Shown: positions 38,114 to 49,972, counted from the first letter of the stretch. The stretch: 64,000 nucleotides of DNA from Halopseudomonas salegens (GCF_900105655.1 NZ_LT629787.1:2418001-2482000), one strand, 5' to 3'. Numbers and translations are program-made. Notes: generated by a model from the sequence alone, not told the origin.

Positions 38114-38118
38114 GGATC

Positions 38119-38958
38119 ATGAGCGAAGACCGATCGACCAATGGACACAAGACCTGGCTGGACAGACTGGTCCAGGCTTTTGTCCATGAACCCAAAAGCC
38201 AGCAGGAACTGATCGAACTACTGCGTGAAGCGCACCAGAATGACGTGCTGGATATTGAAGCCCTGTCGATTATTGAAGGCGCCCTGCAGGTCGCTGACAT
38301 GCAAGTCCGTGACATCATGGTACCGCGCTCGCAGATGACCACCATCAAGGTCACCCAGAGCCCGCGCGACTTTCTGCCCAGCGTGATCGAAGCCGCCCAC
38401 TCGCGCTACCCGGTGATCGGGGAAAGCATGGATGAAGTTCTTGGCATCCTGCTGGCCAAGGACCTGCTGCCCCTGTTGCTGGAAGGCAGTGTCGAGCGCT
38501 TTGACATCAAGGACATCCTGCGCCCGGCCACCTGCGTCCCGGAGTCCAAACGACTCAATGTGCTGCTGCGTGAATTTCGCGCCAATCGAAACCATATGGC
38601 CATTGTCATCGACGAATACGGCGGCGTCTCCGGCCTGGTCACCATTGAAGATGTATTGGAACAGATCGTCGGCGACATCGAAGATGAACATGATGTCGAT
38701 GAAGACGATCAGATCAAACCTTTGTCCAGCAGTGATTTCCTGGTCAAGGGCCTGACCCCGATCGAAGATTTCAATGAGCACTTCGAAACCGAATTTCCCG
38801 ATGAAGAGTTTGATACCGTTGGCGGCCTGGTGATGAATGCCTTCGGTCACCTGCCCAAGCGCAACGAAGTGGTTGAACTGGATCGCTTTCGTATACGCGT
38901 TCTGAATGCCGACAGTCGCCGGGTACACCTGCTGCGCGTCAGTCTGATTCAACCCTGA
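38119..38958 (+). CDS. corC: CorC/HlyC-type CBS-domain protein
   Basis: 279 residues from ATG 38119 with GAGG nearby. Two CBS domains are seen (about 65-125, IMVPRSQMTTI; and 130-190, ending DEYGGVSGLVTIEDVLEQIVGDIEDEHD), followed by a C-terminal CorC_HlyC domain. Known as a factor for magnesium/cobalt efflux; bacterial members with transmembrane regions transport Mg2+, but this soluble version lacks them and may regulate. It keeps the conserved position between ybeY and lnt, 13 bases before lnt. Confidence 0.93.
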   Translation: MSEDRSTNGHKTWLDRLVQAFVHEPKSQQELIELLREAHQNDVLDIEALSIIEGALQVADMQVRDIMVPRSQMTTIKVTQSPRDFLPSVIEAAHSRYPVIGESMDEVLGILLAKDLLPLLLEGSVERFDIKDILRPATCVPESKRLNVLLREFRANRNHMAIVIDEYGGVSGLVTIEDVLEQIVGDIEDEHDVDEDDQIKPLSSSDFLVKGLTPIEDFNEHFETEFPDEEFDTVGGLVMNAFGHLPKRNEVVELDRFRIRVLNADSRRVHLLRVSLIQP

Positions 38959-38971
38959 ACGGAACCCCTGC

Positions 38972-40507
38972 ATGCACGAACCCGGCAAGCAATTTCTCGC
39001 CTGGCTGAGCAATCCCGGTTGGCCCGGACACTGTATTGCCCTGCTGGCAGGGACCATGAGCACCCTGTCACTGACGCCCTTCGGCCTCTGGCCGCTCGGA
39101 CTGTTGTCGGTAGCACTGCTCTATACCGGTGTGCAACAACTCAATCCGCAACAGGCTTTCTGGCGTGGTTGGGCCTGGGGATTGGGCCTGTTTGCCAGTG
39201 GTGCCTCCTGGGTATATGTGAGCATTCACGTCCACGGTCACGCCCATCCACTGCTCGCGGGCCTGCTGACTGCCGGCTTCGTCAGTGGGCTGGGGCTGGT
39301 TTTCGCCCTTATGACCTGGACCTGGGCACGCTGGCTGCGACCTGAGGCATCTGGCTGGCTCAGCCTGTTCGCTTTCAGCGCTCTGTGGGTGCTGCAGGAA
39401 CTCTTTCGCGGCTGGTTTCTTACCGGCTTTCCCTGGCTCTACCATGGCTACGCACATACCGATACCTGGCTGGCCGGCTGGGCGCCCATTGGCAGTGTCT
39501 GGCTGCTCAGCCTGCTCAGCGTGTTTACTGCCTGCCTGCTGACCCGCGTCTGGGCCTGGCGCCGACAACCGCTCCAATTGGCTCTGGCTACCGGGCTGAT
39601 GGCCGCGATATGGCTTGGTGGCCTGGGCCTTGGCCAGGTGCAATGGACCCAGCCACACAGCCAGCCAGTCAGCGTAGCGCTGATTCAGGCCGACGTGCCG
39701 CAATCCCAGAAATGGGACCCGGAGTACATCGACAACAGCCTGGCCCGTTACCGCGACATGAGCTATGCCGTTGCCGGAGTTGACCTGATCGTCTGGTCGG
39801 AAACCGCCGTGCCTGTTCTGCAAAGCCACGCCCAGGCCTTTGTCCAGACGATGGCTGACAACTTGCGCGCTGAAGGCAGTCAATTGATTACCGGCATTCC
39901 GGCCGACGAATATGCTGATGAGCGCCTGCATATCTACAACGCCATTACCGTCGCAGGCGCCGCTGATCAGACTTACCGCAAACACAAACTGGTGCCCTTC
40001 GGTGAATTTGTTCCGCTGGAAGACTGGCTGCGCGGTCTGATTGCCTTTTTCGACCTGCCGATGTCGAGCTTTTCCCGCGGCGGTATTGATCAGCCGCCCT
40101 TGCTGGCCGCCGGACAGCGCCTGGCGCCTTACATCTGCTATGAAGTTGTCTATCCGCACTTTGCCGCTCGGCTGGCAGCCAAAAGTGACCTGTTGATTAC
40201 CATCAGTAACGACAGCTGGTTTGGTCGCTCGCTAGGGCCCTTGCAGCACCTGCAGATGGCTCGCATGCGGGCATTGGAAAGTGGCCGCTGGATGCTGCGC
40301 GGAACCAATAACGGGGTTACCGCGTTGATAGATCCGCAAGGAAGGATTACCCAACAGATCCCGCAATTCGAACAGGCCAGCCTGGTCGGTGAAGTCCAGC
40401 CCTATCAGGGGCTGACGCCCTGGTTACGCTGGCGTTCCTGGCCGCTGGCAGCAGTCATCGGCAGCATATTGCTGCTCAGCCTGATACAGCGGCGGCGCCA
40501 GACTTGA
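38972..40507 (+). CDS. lnt: Apolipoprotein N-acyltransferase
   Basis: Transfers the third acyl chain to the N-terminal Cys of lipoproteins at the periplasmic face of the inner membrane. 511 residues. About six to eight membrane helices cover the first 220 residues, then a nitrilase-fold domain. The catalytic triad is recognisable: Glu in WSETAVP (near 39799), Lys in YRKHKLVPFGE (near 39978) and Cys in YICYEVVYP (near 40137). The last 84 bases overlap a small gene on the other strand. Confidence 0.95.
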   Translation: MHEPGKQFLAWLSNPGWPGHCIALLAGTMSTLSLTPFGLWPLGLLSVALLYTGVQQLNPQQAFWRGWAWGLGLFASGASWVYVSIHVHGHAHPLLAGLLTAGFVSGLGLVFALMTWTWARWLRPEASGWLSLFAFSALWVLQELFRGWFLTGFPWLYHGYAHTDTWLAGWAPIGSVWLLSLLSVFTACLLTRVWAWRRQPLQLALATGLMAAIWLGGLGLGQVQWTQPHSQPVSVALIQADVPQSQKWDPEYIDNSLARYRDMSYAVAGVDLIVWSETAVPVLQSHAQAFVQTMADNLRAEGSQLITGIPADEYADERLHIYNAITVAGAADQTYRKHKLVPFGEFVPLEDWLRGLIAFFDLPMSSFSRGGIDQPPLLAAGQRLAPYICYEVVYPHFAARLAAKSDLLITISNDSWFGRSLGPLQHLQMARMRALESGRWMLRGTNNGVTALIDPQGRITQQIPQFEQASLVGEVQPYQGLTPWLRWRSWPLAAVIGSILLLSLIQRRRQT

Positions 40508-40720
40508 GTGCTGCCCGAGACGGGTCAATACCTGCTGCAGCAACAGCAGATCGCCAGCGCTGAGCCCCTTTACCTCCAGTTCCAGTGGTGGCTGACTGTG
40601 ACCAGCAAGCCATTGGCGAGTTCGCGCCATATCCAGCGCCTGATCCAGCCGCCGCAACAGTCGGTCATAGCCCTGTTGTGGTCGACATGTGTCCAGCAAG
40701 GCTGGTTCCGCTGACTTCAT
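40424..40720 (-). CDS. Small protein of unknown function overlapping the lnt 3' end
   Basis: 98 residues from ATG 40720, preceded by a strong AGGAGG, which makes it a real gene despite overlapping lnt by 84 bases in antisense. It is helical and polar, with QGYDRLLRRLDQALDMAR, then LELEVKGLSAGDLLLLQQVLTRLG. No signal peptide, Cys pairs or known motif. Similar short hypothetical genes lie between lnt and leuS in Pseudomonas. Function not known. Confidence 0.65.
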   Translation of the reverse strand: MKSAEPALLDTCRPQQGYDRLLRRLDQALDMARTRQWLAGHSQPPLELEVKGLSAGDLLLLQQVLTRLGQHSSLAPPLYQAEQQYAADDCCQRPGTPA

Positions 40721-40831
40721 TCGCTGCCTCCTGCCCGCACACACTGCCCGGGCCTTACCGTTTTCTTCCCCTGTGCTTCAGCATAGTCGCCAAAAGAGGC
40801 CCCCGGCGAGCCGGCGACGAACGGCATATGA

Positions 40832-43516
<2,685 letters not shown>

Positions 43517-43541
43517 TCGCGGTTCAAGGAGAACATAGCGG

Positions 43542-44096
43542 ATGAAAATGCTCAGCTCACAGCGCGGTATGCGCACTCTGGCCAGTGGCACCTTGCTGCT
43601 CGGCCTGCTTTTCCTCACTGGCTGCGGTTTCCAGTTGCGCGGTGCCGGCGTCGACAATGTCAAGCTGGACAGTCTGCAGGTCAGCGCCGAAGATCCTCAC
43701 AGTGCCATCGTGCGTGAAGTAGTCGATACGCTGACCCGTGAGCAGGTCAACATCAGTTCGGCGGCGGCCTACCAGCTGCATATTTCCGCTGAGCGTCAGG
43801 AAAGCAAGGCGATCACCTACTCTGGCCGTGCCACACCGGCAGAAATGTCCCTGACCAGTCAGATCGAGTACGTCATCAGCGACCGTCAGGAACGCGTACT
43901 GGTCGGCCCTGAAACCCTGAGCACCGAGCGCGTCTATGTCAATGACCGTGACAACGTGGTCGGCAGCGGCCAGGAGGCCGAGTTGTTACGCCGCGAAATG
44001 CGCCGCGACCTCAGCCGTCAATTGCTGTTTCGTCTTTCCAGTCTCAGCGAAAGCGAGCTCCGGGCCCGCGAACAGGCGCTGGGTCAGCCGCAGTGA
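43542..44096 (+). CDS. lptE: LPS-assembly lipoprotein LptE
   Basis: Outer-membrane lipoprotein that plugs the LptD barrel and helps insert LPS into the outer leaflet. 184 residues: signal sequence with lipobox LTGC (FLTGCGFQLRG), the CGFQLRG start of the mature protein being the family hallmark. AAGGAG precedes the start. It lies between leuS and holA as in most gammaproteobacteria; holA begins three bases after its stop. Confidence 0.95.
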   Translation: MKMLSSQRGMRTLASGTLLLGLLFLTGCGFQLRGAGVDNVKLDSLQVSAEDPHSAIVREVVDTLTREQVNISSAAAYQLHISAERQESKAITYSGRATPAEMSLTSQIEYVISDRQERVLVGPETLSTERVYVNDRDNVVGSGQEAELLRREMRRDLSRQLLFRLSSLSESELRAREQALGQPQ

Positions 44097-44099
44097 GCC

Positions 44100-45137
44100 A
44101 TGAAGCTCAATAGCCATCAATTGGCGCGCCAGCTCAACGAACAGCTGGCGCCCGTCTATATCCTGTGCGGGGATGAACCGCTGCTGCTGGGTGAAGCTGC
44201 AGATCTGATTCGGCATGCCTGCCGACAGGCTGGCAGTGAAGAGCGCCAGGTCTTTCATGTTGAGCGCGGGTTTGACTGGTCACACCTCTACGCCGCCAGC
44301 CAGAGTCTGTCTTTATTCGCCCAGCAACGCCTGCTTGAGCTGCGCTTGAACGGCAACCCGGGTGACGACGGCAACAAAGCCTTGCAAGCGTATCTGGAGA
44401 GTCCGCCAGATGACACAACCCTGTTGGTTACCTTGCCCAAACTGGACAAGAATGCGCTCAAAACAAAATGGGCCAAAACCCTGATCGAGCACGCCAACAG
44501 TCGTTTTGTGCAGATCTGGCCAATTGATAGCCAGCAACTGCCTGACTGGATGCGCCAACGCCTGAGCAACGCAGGCCTGCAAGCCAGCCCGGAAGCGCTG
44601 GAATTGCTGGCAGAACGGGTGGAAGGCAACCTGCTGGCTGCGGCACAGGAAATCGAAAAGCTCAAACTCTTCGACCAGGGCGGCCAGATTGAGCTGGAAA
44701 CCATTCGCCAGGTGGTTGCCGACAGCGCCCGCTTCGATGTCTTTGGCCTGGTTGATGCCTTGTTGCAGGGCGATGCCGGACATGCCCTGCGCATTCTCAG
44801 CGGCTTGCGCGGTGAAGGCGTGGAAGCGCCCATCGTACTCTGGGCCATTGCCCGTGAAATACGCGGACTTACGGATATGGCGCAGCAGATCGAGCGCGGC
44901 ATACCCAGCGACAAGGTCTTTGCCAGTCAACGCCCGCCGATCTGGGACAAGCGCCGACCGCTGTTGAGTCAGGCGCTGCAGCGCCACCCGGCCAGCCAAT
45001 GGGCCAGCTGGCTACGCCAGGCCCAGCTGGTCGACGAGCAGATCAAGGGGCTGCAATCAGGTTCGCCCTGGGACACCCTGGCCCAAATCATCGCTGGCGC
45101 GGCGCACCGGGGCTCGCCGGTGTTGCGCAGTCTCTGA
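44100..45137 (+). CDS. holA: DNA polymerase III subunit delta
   Basis: Clamp-loader subunit that opens the beta sliding clamp. 345 residues, the usual length. The N-terminal AAA+-like domain lacks a functional Walker A, as expected for delta; the beta-clamp contact region is in LSLFAQQRLLELRL. Directly follows lptE. It is convergent with ubiT, 42 bases away, with no evident terminator between. Confidence 0.95.
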   Translation: MKLNSHQLARQLNEQLAPVYILCGDEPLLLGEAADLIRHACRQAGSEERQVFHVERGFDWSHLYAASQSLSLFAQQRLLELRLNGNPGDDGNKALQAYLESPPDDTTLLVTLPKLDKNALKTKWAKTLIEHANSRFVQIWPIDSQQLPDWMRQRLSNAGLQASPEALELLAERVEGNLLAAAQEIEKLKLFDQGGQIELETIRQVVADSARFDVFGLVDALLQGDAGHALRILSGLRGEGVEAPIVLWAIAREIRGLTDMAQQIERGIPSDKVFASQRPPIWDKRRPLLSQALQRHPASQWASWLRQAQLVDEQIKGLQSGSPWDTLAQIIAGAAHRGSPVLRSL

Positions 45138-45179
45138 GCAGGCGATCTGATCAGGGTACGGCGTTACCAGTCACACTCA

Positions 45180-45665
45180 TCACAGGTCCCTCGCTGCCCG
45201 CCCCAGGGCCTGCAGGGCTTGCCACAGGCGCGGCGGCAGGTGCTCCGGGTCCAGACTGTCGAGCAGATTCTTCACCGCCAGCCCCAACTCGGTATCGCCC
45301 GACAACTGCAGGCGACGACGAAAGAACAGCGTATCCGGGTCCTCCTGTCGACTGGCCAGCAGCAGGAAATCACGCCAACTGCCGGCAATGCAGGCATCCG
45401 CCGATTGGTCGCGGCAGACGCGCAAGCCAAGGCGGTCGCGACTGACGCACCAGCTCAGACCCAGATCAGTGATCGTCAGCTTCAACCAGCGACCTTGCAG
45501 CATATCCAGCTCACCCATAGCCAGCGGTGCAGCCAGCAAGCGCGCCAGGATCGGTTCCAGAATGGCCTGCTGCAGTACAAAGGGGACATGCCGGGTAACC
45601 GGCAATACAGGTGACACCAATCGCAATCCCGCGACTGCCGGCGCGAACAACGAGCCATTCAGCAT
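45180..45665 (-). CDS. ubiT: O2-independent ubiquinone biosynthesis accessory factor UbiT
   Basis: SCP2-domain protein that binds lipophilic ubiquinone intermediates for the anaerobic pathway. 161 residues from ATG 45665, which overlaps the ubiV stop by seven bases; the longer frame upstream lies within ubiV. The C-terminal half (WLKLTITDLGLSWCV ... LQLSGDTELGLAVKNLLDSLD) is the SCP2 fold. It is the last gene of ubiU-ubiV-ubiT. Confidence 0.88.
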   Translation of the reverse strand: MLNGSLFAPAVAGLRLVSPVLPVTRHVPFVLQQAILEPILARLLAAPLAMGELDMLQGRWLKLTITDLGLSWCVSRDRLGLRVCRDQSADACIAGSWRDFLLLASRQEDPDTLFFRRRLQLSGDTELGLAVKNLLDSLDPEHLPPRLWQALQALGRAARDL

Positions 45666-46549
45666 AATCCGGCCTCTTCTACCCGCAACATGCCAGCCTG
45701 CCCATACCAATAGCCATTGCAGCCATCCACCACCAGCGGTGGCTCACCACCATGACGTACCTGATCAAAATAATTGATCACCTGCGACATGTTCTGCAAC
45801 CGCGGGCTCAGGCGCAGCATGTCTACCCCCATCTGCTGCAGCTGTGGATACTCGGCAAGCAGATTGCACACCCCTGCCGACAGGGTCTGGATACCATTCA
45901 GGGTAAACAATGGCTGACCTTCCTGGGTCAGCATCGGCAAGCCTTCCGGATAATATTGGCAAACAAAGTCGCAGGCATCTTTCGGCCGGTGCTCGGCGCG
46001 GGCGGTAAAACAGCGCGCCGAATAGGCCAGCGGCAGATAGCCCCAGGCAAAGACCTCCAGTTCCGGCAAGCTGATCGTCTCCTCTCGGCACTGGTTCAGC
46101 AGCGCTTGCAACAAGGCACCGGAACACTCCACAGGAGGCACCCAGCGCTGCATACCTGCGGCCTGCAATTCAGCCAGAGCAAAGGCGTTGTAGACATTCA
46201 ACGCCGGCCCACCAACAAAGTCCTGGCCCAACTCACTGAGCATCTGAACCGCCGCCATATCATTGGCCTCGACCATCAGTTCGCCATTGGCACACAAACG
46301 CCGCAGGCTGGCACGCTCGGAGCCGGCCTCGATCAGGGCCAATCCGGACAGTACGACGTCAACCCCGCTATGCTCACGCAGATCACGCGCCAGCCCCAGC
46401 CAGTCATCCAGTGAAAGCGCACGCCGCTTGCTGCATACGGTTTCACCCAGATAGATCACATCCAGCGGCTGTTCGGCCATCTCGGCATAAAAATCCAGCA
46501 GTTGCCGGCGTGACCAATAAAACAGCACCGGTCCCAGACTCAGTCGCAT
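45659..46549 (-). CDS. ubiV: O2-independent ubiquinone hydroxylation protein UbiV
   Basis: U32-family 4Fe-4S protein that, with UbiU, hydroxylates ubiquinone precursors without O2, using prephenate as oxygen donor in E. coli. 296 residues. The four cluster cysteines can be seen: ETVCSKRR (about Cys39), SARCFTARAEH, then KDACDFVCQYY. Starts 12 bases after ubiU and overlaps ubiT. Confidence 0.92.
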   Translation of the reverse strand: MRLSLGPVLFYWSRRQLLDFYAEMAEQPLDVIYLGETVCSKRRALSLDDWLGLARDLREHSGVDVVLSGLALIEAGSERASLRRLCANGELMVEANDMAAVQMLSELGQDFVGGPALNVYNAFALAELQAAGMQRWVPPVECSGALLQALLNQCREETISLPELEVFAWGYLPLAYSARCFTARAEHRPKDACDFVCQYYPEGLPMLTQEGQPLFTLNGIQTLSAGVCNLLAEYPQLQQMGVDMLRLSPRLQNMSQVINYFDQVRHGGEPPLVVDGCNGYWYGQAGMLRVEEAGLC

Positions 46550-46561
46550 TGGTTGGCTCTC

Positions 46562-47557
46562 CTATTGCCAGGCCCGTTGGTAGGCACCCAGGGTAGTTTG
46601 GCTTCCTTCCGACAGTGCAGCCAGGCGCCGCATCCATCCGGCATCAACCTGAAAACCAGCCGGATCGGCGGCATAGGCATCCAGCGCCTGACGCCACACC
46701 CGGGTTACCTGCTCGACATAGGCTGGACTGCGCTGGCGACCTTCAATCTTTACCGCCGCAATACCCATGGCGACCAGTTGCGGTATCAGATCCAGGGTAT
46801 TCAGGCTGGTCGGTTCTTCCAGTGCATGCGTCCGCTGCCCATTGACCATAAAGCGCCCTTTGCACAGGGTTGGATACCCGGCAGGCTCATCCTCGGCATA
46901 CCGGTCAATCAATACATTATTCAACCGGGCTGACAGGTTGTCCGACTCCTGACTCCAGCGCACGGCACTGGCCGGCGAACAGACACCGCATAAATTGGGT
47001 GACTGCGCGGTAACATATGAGGATAAATGACAGCGCCCTTCAGCCATGATGCACAGGCTGCCAAAGGCAAACACTTCCAGCGGAACCGGACTCAGCGCGG
47101 CCAGGCGCTCGACCTGTTGCAACGAGAGCACACGGGGCAATACTGCACGGCGAATCCGGTAGCGCTGATGATAGAAGCGCAGTGCATCGGGGTTGGTCGC
47201 CGAGCCCTGCACCGACAGATGCAGCGGCAGATCCGGATGATGTTTGCTGGCATACGCGAGAACGCCCGGGTCAGCTGCAATCAACGCATCCACGCCCAGC
47301 GCCGCCGCCTGGTCCACTGCACGCTGCCAACGTGCCCAACCATCCGGCAAGGCATAGGTATTCACTGCGATGTACAAGGCCTTGCCCTGCGCTCGCACCA
47401 GCGCCAACCCCTGCTCCAGTTGCTGATCAGTAAAATTGAGGCCGGCAAAATGGCGCGCATTGGTATCATCGCGAAAGCCGGTATAAACAGCATCGGCGCC
47501 TTCACGCAAAGCCGATTTCAGTGCAGGCAGGCTGCCTGCGGGACACACCAGTTGCAT
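46562..47557 (-). CDS. ubiU: O2-independent ubiquinone hydroxylation protein UbiU
   Basis: Partner of UbiV in the oxygen-independent ubiquinone hydroxylase. 331 residues: the U32 signature is in EVFAFGSLCIMAEGRCHLSSY, with further Cys in NLCGVCSP and TLCKGRF forming the cluster set. The start begins MQLVCPAGSLPALKSAL, as in E. coli. It is first in ubiU-ubiV-ubiT, and a near-perfect ANR/FNR box lies 61-74 bases upstream. Confidence 0.93.
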   Translation of the reverse strand: MQLVCPAGSLPALKSALREGADAVYTGFRDDTNARHFAGLNFTDQQLEQGLALVRAQGKALYIAVNTYALPDGWARWQRAVDQAAALGVDALIAADPGVLAYASKHHPDLPLHLSVQGSATNPDALRFYHQRYRIRRAVLPRVLSLQQVERLAALSPVPLEVFAFGSLCIMAEGRCHLSSYVTAQSPNLCGVCSPASAVRWSQESDNLSARLNNVLIDRYAEDEPAGYPTLCKGRFMVNGQRTHALEEPTSLNTLDLIPQLVAMGIAAVKIEGRQRSPAYVEQVTRVWRQALDAYAADPAGFQVDAGWMRRLAALSEGSQTTLGAYQRAWQ

Positions 47558-47617
47558 GCCTGCATTCCTCTTGCATCAGACCAGCCATGACTGTGCGACA
47601 AGGTGTGGGAAATTGCC

Positions 47618-47631
47618 TTGATAATTGTCAA
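47618..47631 (-). promoter_or_regulatory. ANR/FNR-type operator upstream of ubiU
   Basis: TTGATAATTGTCAA reads on the minus strand as TTGAC-AATT-ATCAA, which differs from the TTGAT-N4-ATCAA consensus at one base. Its centre is about 67 bases from the ubiU start, which would put a class II transcription start near 47583 with a short leader. It lies just outside palindromic element D. Confidence 0.75.
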
Positions 47632-47659
47632 GACTTGTCGGCTGAATGCGGTTGACGGG

Positions 47660-47833
47660 GAAGCACTGATCAGCCAGGTTTTTTTGCGCCCGGCAGCATT
47701 GCCAGTCACCGATGCCAGACACGCTACAAGCACATCCATGTGCGCTCGTCGATAGCCATCCCTGGCTAGCGACGGTCTGGCACCGGTGGCTGGCAACACC
47801 GCCGACACTTATTGTGTGGCTGATCAGTGCTTC
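47660..47833 (-). repeat. Palindromic structured element, copy D (core sense -)
   Basis: Two nested arm pairs. The outer pair 47660-47676 / 47817-47833 is a perfect 17 bp match; the inner pair 47691-47720 / 47775-47804 pairs at 25 of 30 positions by Watson-Crick, and four of the other five can be G-U on the minus strand. Read on the minus strand the core is CGTCG-c-TAGCCA-GGGA-TGGCTA-t-CGACG, then AGC, hairpin GCACA-TGGA-TGTGC, then TTGTAGCGTGTC. It lies in the 382-base divergent gap between ubiU and lipA, between the two inferred promoters rather than in either leader. Confidence 0.8.
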
Positions 47834-47939
47834 GCACCGCAGCCTGCGACCTTGGTGCCATGCAGGGCGCAAGCTGGCTATGATAAACTCGGCGCATGAT
47901 TCTGCCGGGCAGCCTGCCCCCAAGACGAGAACCCAACCC

Positions 47940-48995
47940 ATGAGTGAGCAGCCATCCAAGCCGGTATCCAGCGGTGAAAAGTTCCGCACCGAGCACGGTA
48001 TCGCCGCGATCAAGGATGGTCAGAAGCAGCGCAAGCAAACTGACGAAGGCGTCAGCAACGGGCCCAAGCCAAAGTGGCTGCGGGCAAAAATGCCCAGTGG
48101 CGCCCGCTTTGAAGCGGTCAAGCGCAACGTCAAGGAACACCGCCTGAGCACGGTGTGTGAGGAATCGCATTGCCCCAATCAGGGTGAATGCTGGGCCAAC
48201 GGCACGGCCACCATCATGCTGATGGGCTCCGTATGCACCCGTGCCTGCCGCTTCTGTGCGGTAGACACCGGCAATCCGAATGGCTGGCTGGATCAGGAAG
48301 AGCCGGCCAACACCGCCAAGTCAGTCGAACTCATGGGCCTGCGCTATATCGTCCTGACCTCGGTTGACCGGGATGATCTCGATGATGGTGGCGCTGCCCA
48401 TTACGCGGCCTGCGTGCGTGCGATCAAGAAGCGTACGCCGCAGGTGGTGGTAGAAGCATTGACTCCGGACTTTGATGGCGTACTCAGCGCTATCCAGGCC
48501 GTGATCGACTCAGGCCTGGAGGTTTTTGCCCAGAACGTGGAAACCGTCGAACGCCTGACGCACAAGGTACGCGACCCGCGTGCCGGCTACCGCAAGACCC
48601 TGGATGTGCTGGCCTATGCCAAGCAGCATCGTCCCCAGGTACTGACCAAGACCAGCCTGATGTTGGGGCTCGGCGAAACCGACGCCGAGATTCTGCAGAC
48701 GTTTGAAGATCTGCGCGCCATCAAGGTCGATATTGTCACCCTTGGGCAATATCTGCGCCCAACGCGCAACCACCTGGCGGTTGAACGCTGGGTAACTCCG
48801 GAAGAATTCAATCGCTATCGCGACATTGGTCTGGAAATGGGCTTTATGGAAGTCGCGTCAGGCCCGCTGGTTCGCTCCAGCTACCGCGCTGACCGGGTGT
48901 TTGAAAAGAACAACCTTGGCCTCGCCGAGCCGGCCAGAGTGCCGGGGCAAGAGAACAGCGCTGTTATTGAGTTGATTCCCACCAGAACTATCTAG
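47940..48995 (+). CDS. lipA: Lipoyl synthase
   Basis: Radical-SAM enzyme that inserts two sulfurs into octanoyl chains on lipoyl domains. 351 residues from ATG 47940 (MSEQPSKP). The auxiliary cluster motif is [12 protein letters not shown] and the radical-SAM motif CTRACRFC; the C-terminal RSSYRAD signature is present. The long N-terminal extension of the open frame is intergenic sequence. A TATGAT near 47879 could be its -10. It converges with lipB, about 54 bases apart. Confidence 0.97.
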   Translation: MSEQPSKPVSSGEKFRTEHGIAAIKDGQKQRKQTDEGVSNGPKPKWLRAKMPSGARFEAVKRNVKEHRLSTVCEESHCPNQGECWANGTATIMLMGSVCTRACRFCAVDTGNPNGWLDQEEPANTAKSVELMGLRYIVLTSVDRDDLDDGGAAHYAACVRAIKKRTPQVVVEALTPDFDGVLSAIQAVIDSGLEVFAQNVETVERLTHKVRDPRAGYRKTLDVLAYAKQHRPQVLTKTSLMLGLGETDAEILQTFEDLRAIKVDIVTLGQYLRPTRNHLAVERWVTPEEFNRYRDIGLEMGFMEVASGPLVRSSYRADRVFEKNNLGLAEPARVPGQENSAVIELIPTRTI

Positions 48996-49049
48996 GGAGG
49001 CCACTGAATAAACTGCCGGCCCAGGCTGTGCTGTTACCTGAAGGCCAGC

Positions 49050-49685
49050 TCAAGCAGCGCCATCATGATCAGCCAATAACCGCTGCAGGTGCCCCTGTAA
49101 ACGCTCAGCCACCTCACTGACAGCAACAGGCCCGGTCATCTGATCGCGCATCTGGGTCATTTGCAGGCCGGCGTAGCCGCAGGGATTGATACGGCGGAAG
49201 GGCTCCAGGTCCATGTCCACATTCAATGCCAGTCCATGGAAAGAACAACCCCGGCGGATACGCAGTCCGAGCGAGGCAATTTTTGCCGCGCCAACATAGA
49301 CGCCCGGTGCATCCGGCCGTGGTGCCGCGCTGATGTCGTAATCGGCAAGCAGGTCGACCAGTGCCTGCTCCATCAGACTGACCAGCTCGCGCACACCCAT
49401 GCCACGTCGGCGAATATCCAACAGCAAATAAACCACCAACTGACCGGGGCCGTGGTAGGTCACTTGCCCGCCGCGCTCAACCTGAACGATCGGTATGTCG
49501 CCGGCAGCCAGTACATGCTCGGCCTTGCCCGCCTGCCCCTGGGTAAATACCCGCGGGTGTTGCAACAGCCAGATCTCGTCGGGTGTATCGGCATCACGCT
49601 CGGCGGTCAGCTTGCGCATGGCGTCAAGGGTCGGCAGATAGTCCACCAACCCCAGATCACGAACCCGTAAAGGAGGAGGTGCCAT
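49050..49685 (-). CDS. lipB: Octanoyltransferase
   Basis: Transfers octanoate from octanoyl-ACP to lipoyl domains, the step before LipA. 211 residues from ATG 49685, which overlaps the ybeD stop by one base (TGATG); a GTG one codon earlier is possible. Catalytic Cys in RINPCGYAG and Lys in GAAKIASLG are both present, with [14 protein letters not shown] as the family signature. Last gene of the long minus-strand run. Confidence 0.95.
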   Translation of the reverse strand: MAPPPLRVRDLGLVDYLPTLDAMRKLTAERDADTPDEIWLLQHPRVFTQGQAGKAEHVLAAGDIPIVQVERGGQVTYHGPGQLVVYLLLDIRRRGMGVRELVSLMEQALVDLLADYDISAAPRPDAPGVYVGAAKIASLGLRIRRGCSFHGLALNVDMDLEPFRRINPCGYAGLQMTQMRDQMTGPVAVSEVAERLQGHLQRLLADHDGAA

Positions 49686-49957
49686 CACAGCACCATATGC
49701 ACACGACCCGTGGACTTCAGGGCCAGATGCAACGCCTGCAACTGCTCTTCACCCGTCGCGGTTATACGGATGCGCACAGACACAAAGCGCCCGTTCTTGC
49801 TGTCGCGCACATCGACCAGCTCGACATCACCCGCCGAGGTGTGCTGCTCAACGACAGTCACCACCAGATCAGTAAAATCGTCCGTCGCCGTGCCGATCAC
49901 CTTGATCGGATAACGGCAGGGAAATTCGATTGTCGGGGCTTGCGGGGTATCCGCCAT
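49685..49957 (-). CDS. ybeD: DUF493 family protein YbeD
   Basis: 90-residue single-domain protein with a ferredoxin-like fold; contains [12 protein letters not shown] and the [16 protein letters not shown] strand pair. It is often encoded between dacA and lipB, and its role, possibly linked to lipoate metabolism, is unproven. Translationally coupled to lipB; 15 bases after dacA. Confidence 0.9.
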   Translation of the reverse strand: MADTPQAPTIEFPCRYPIKVIGTATDDFTDLVVTVVEQHTSAGDVELVDVRDSKNGRFVSVRIRITATGEEQLQALHLALKSTGRVHMVL

Positions 49958-49972
49958 AACAGTTACCTGTAA

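Noticed and set aside
47712..47939. N-terminal extension of lipA upstream of 47940
   Set aside because: It reads through palindromic element D and the promoter region; LipA proteins start near the chosen ATG.
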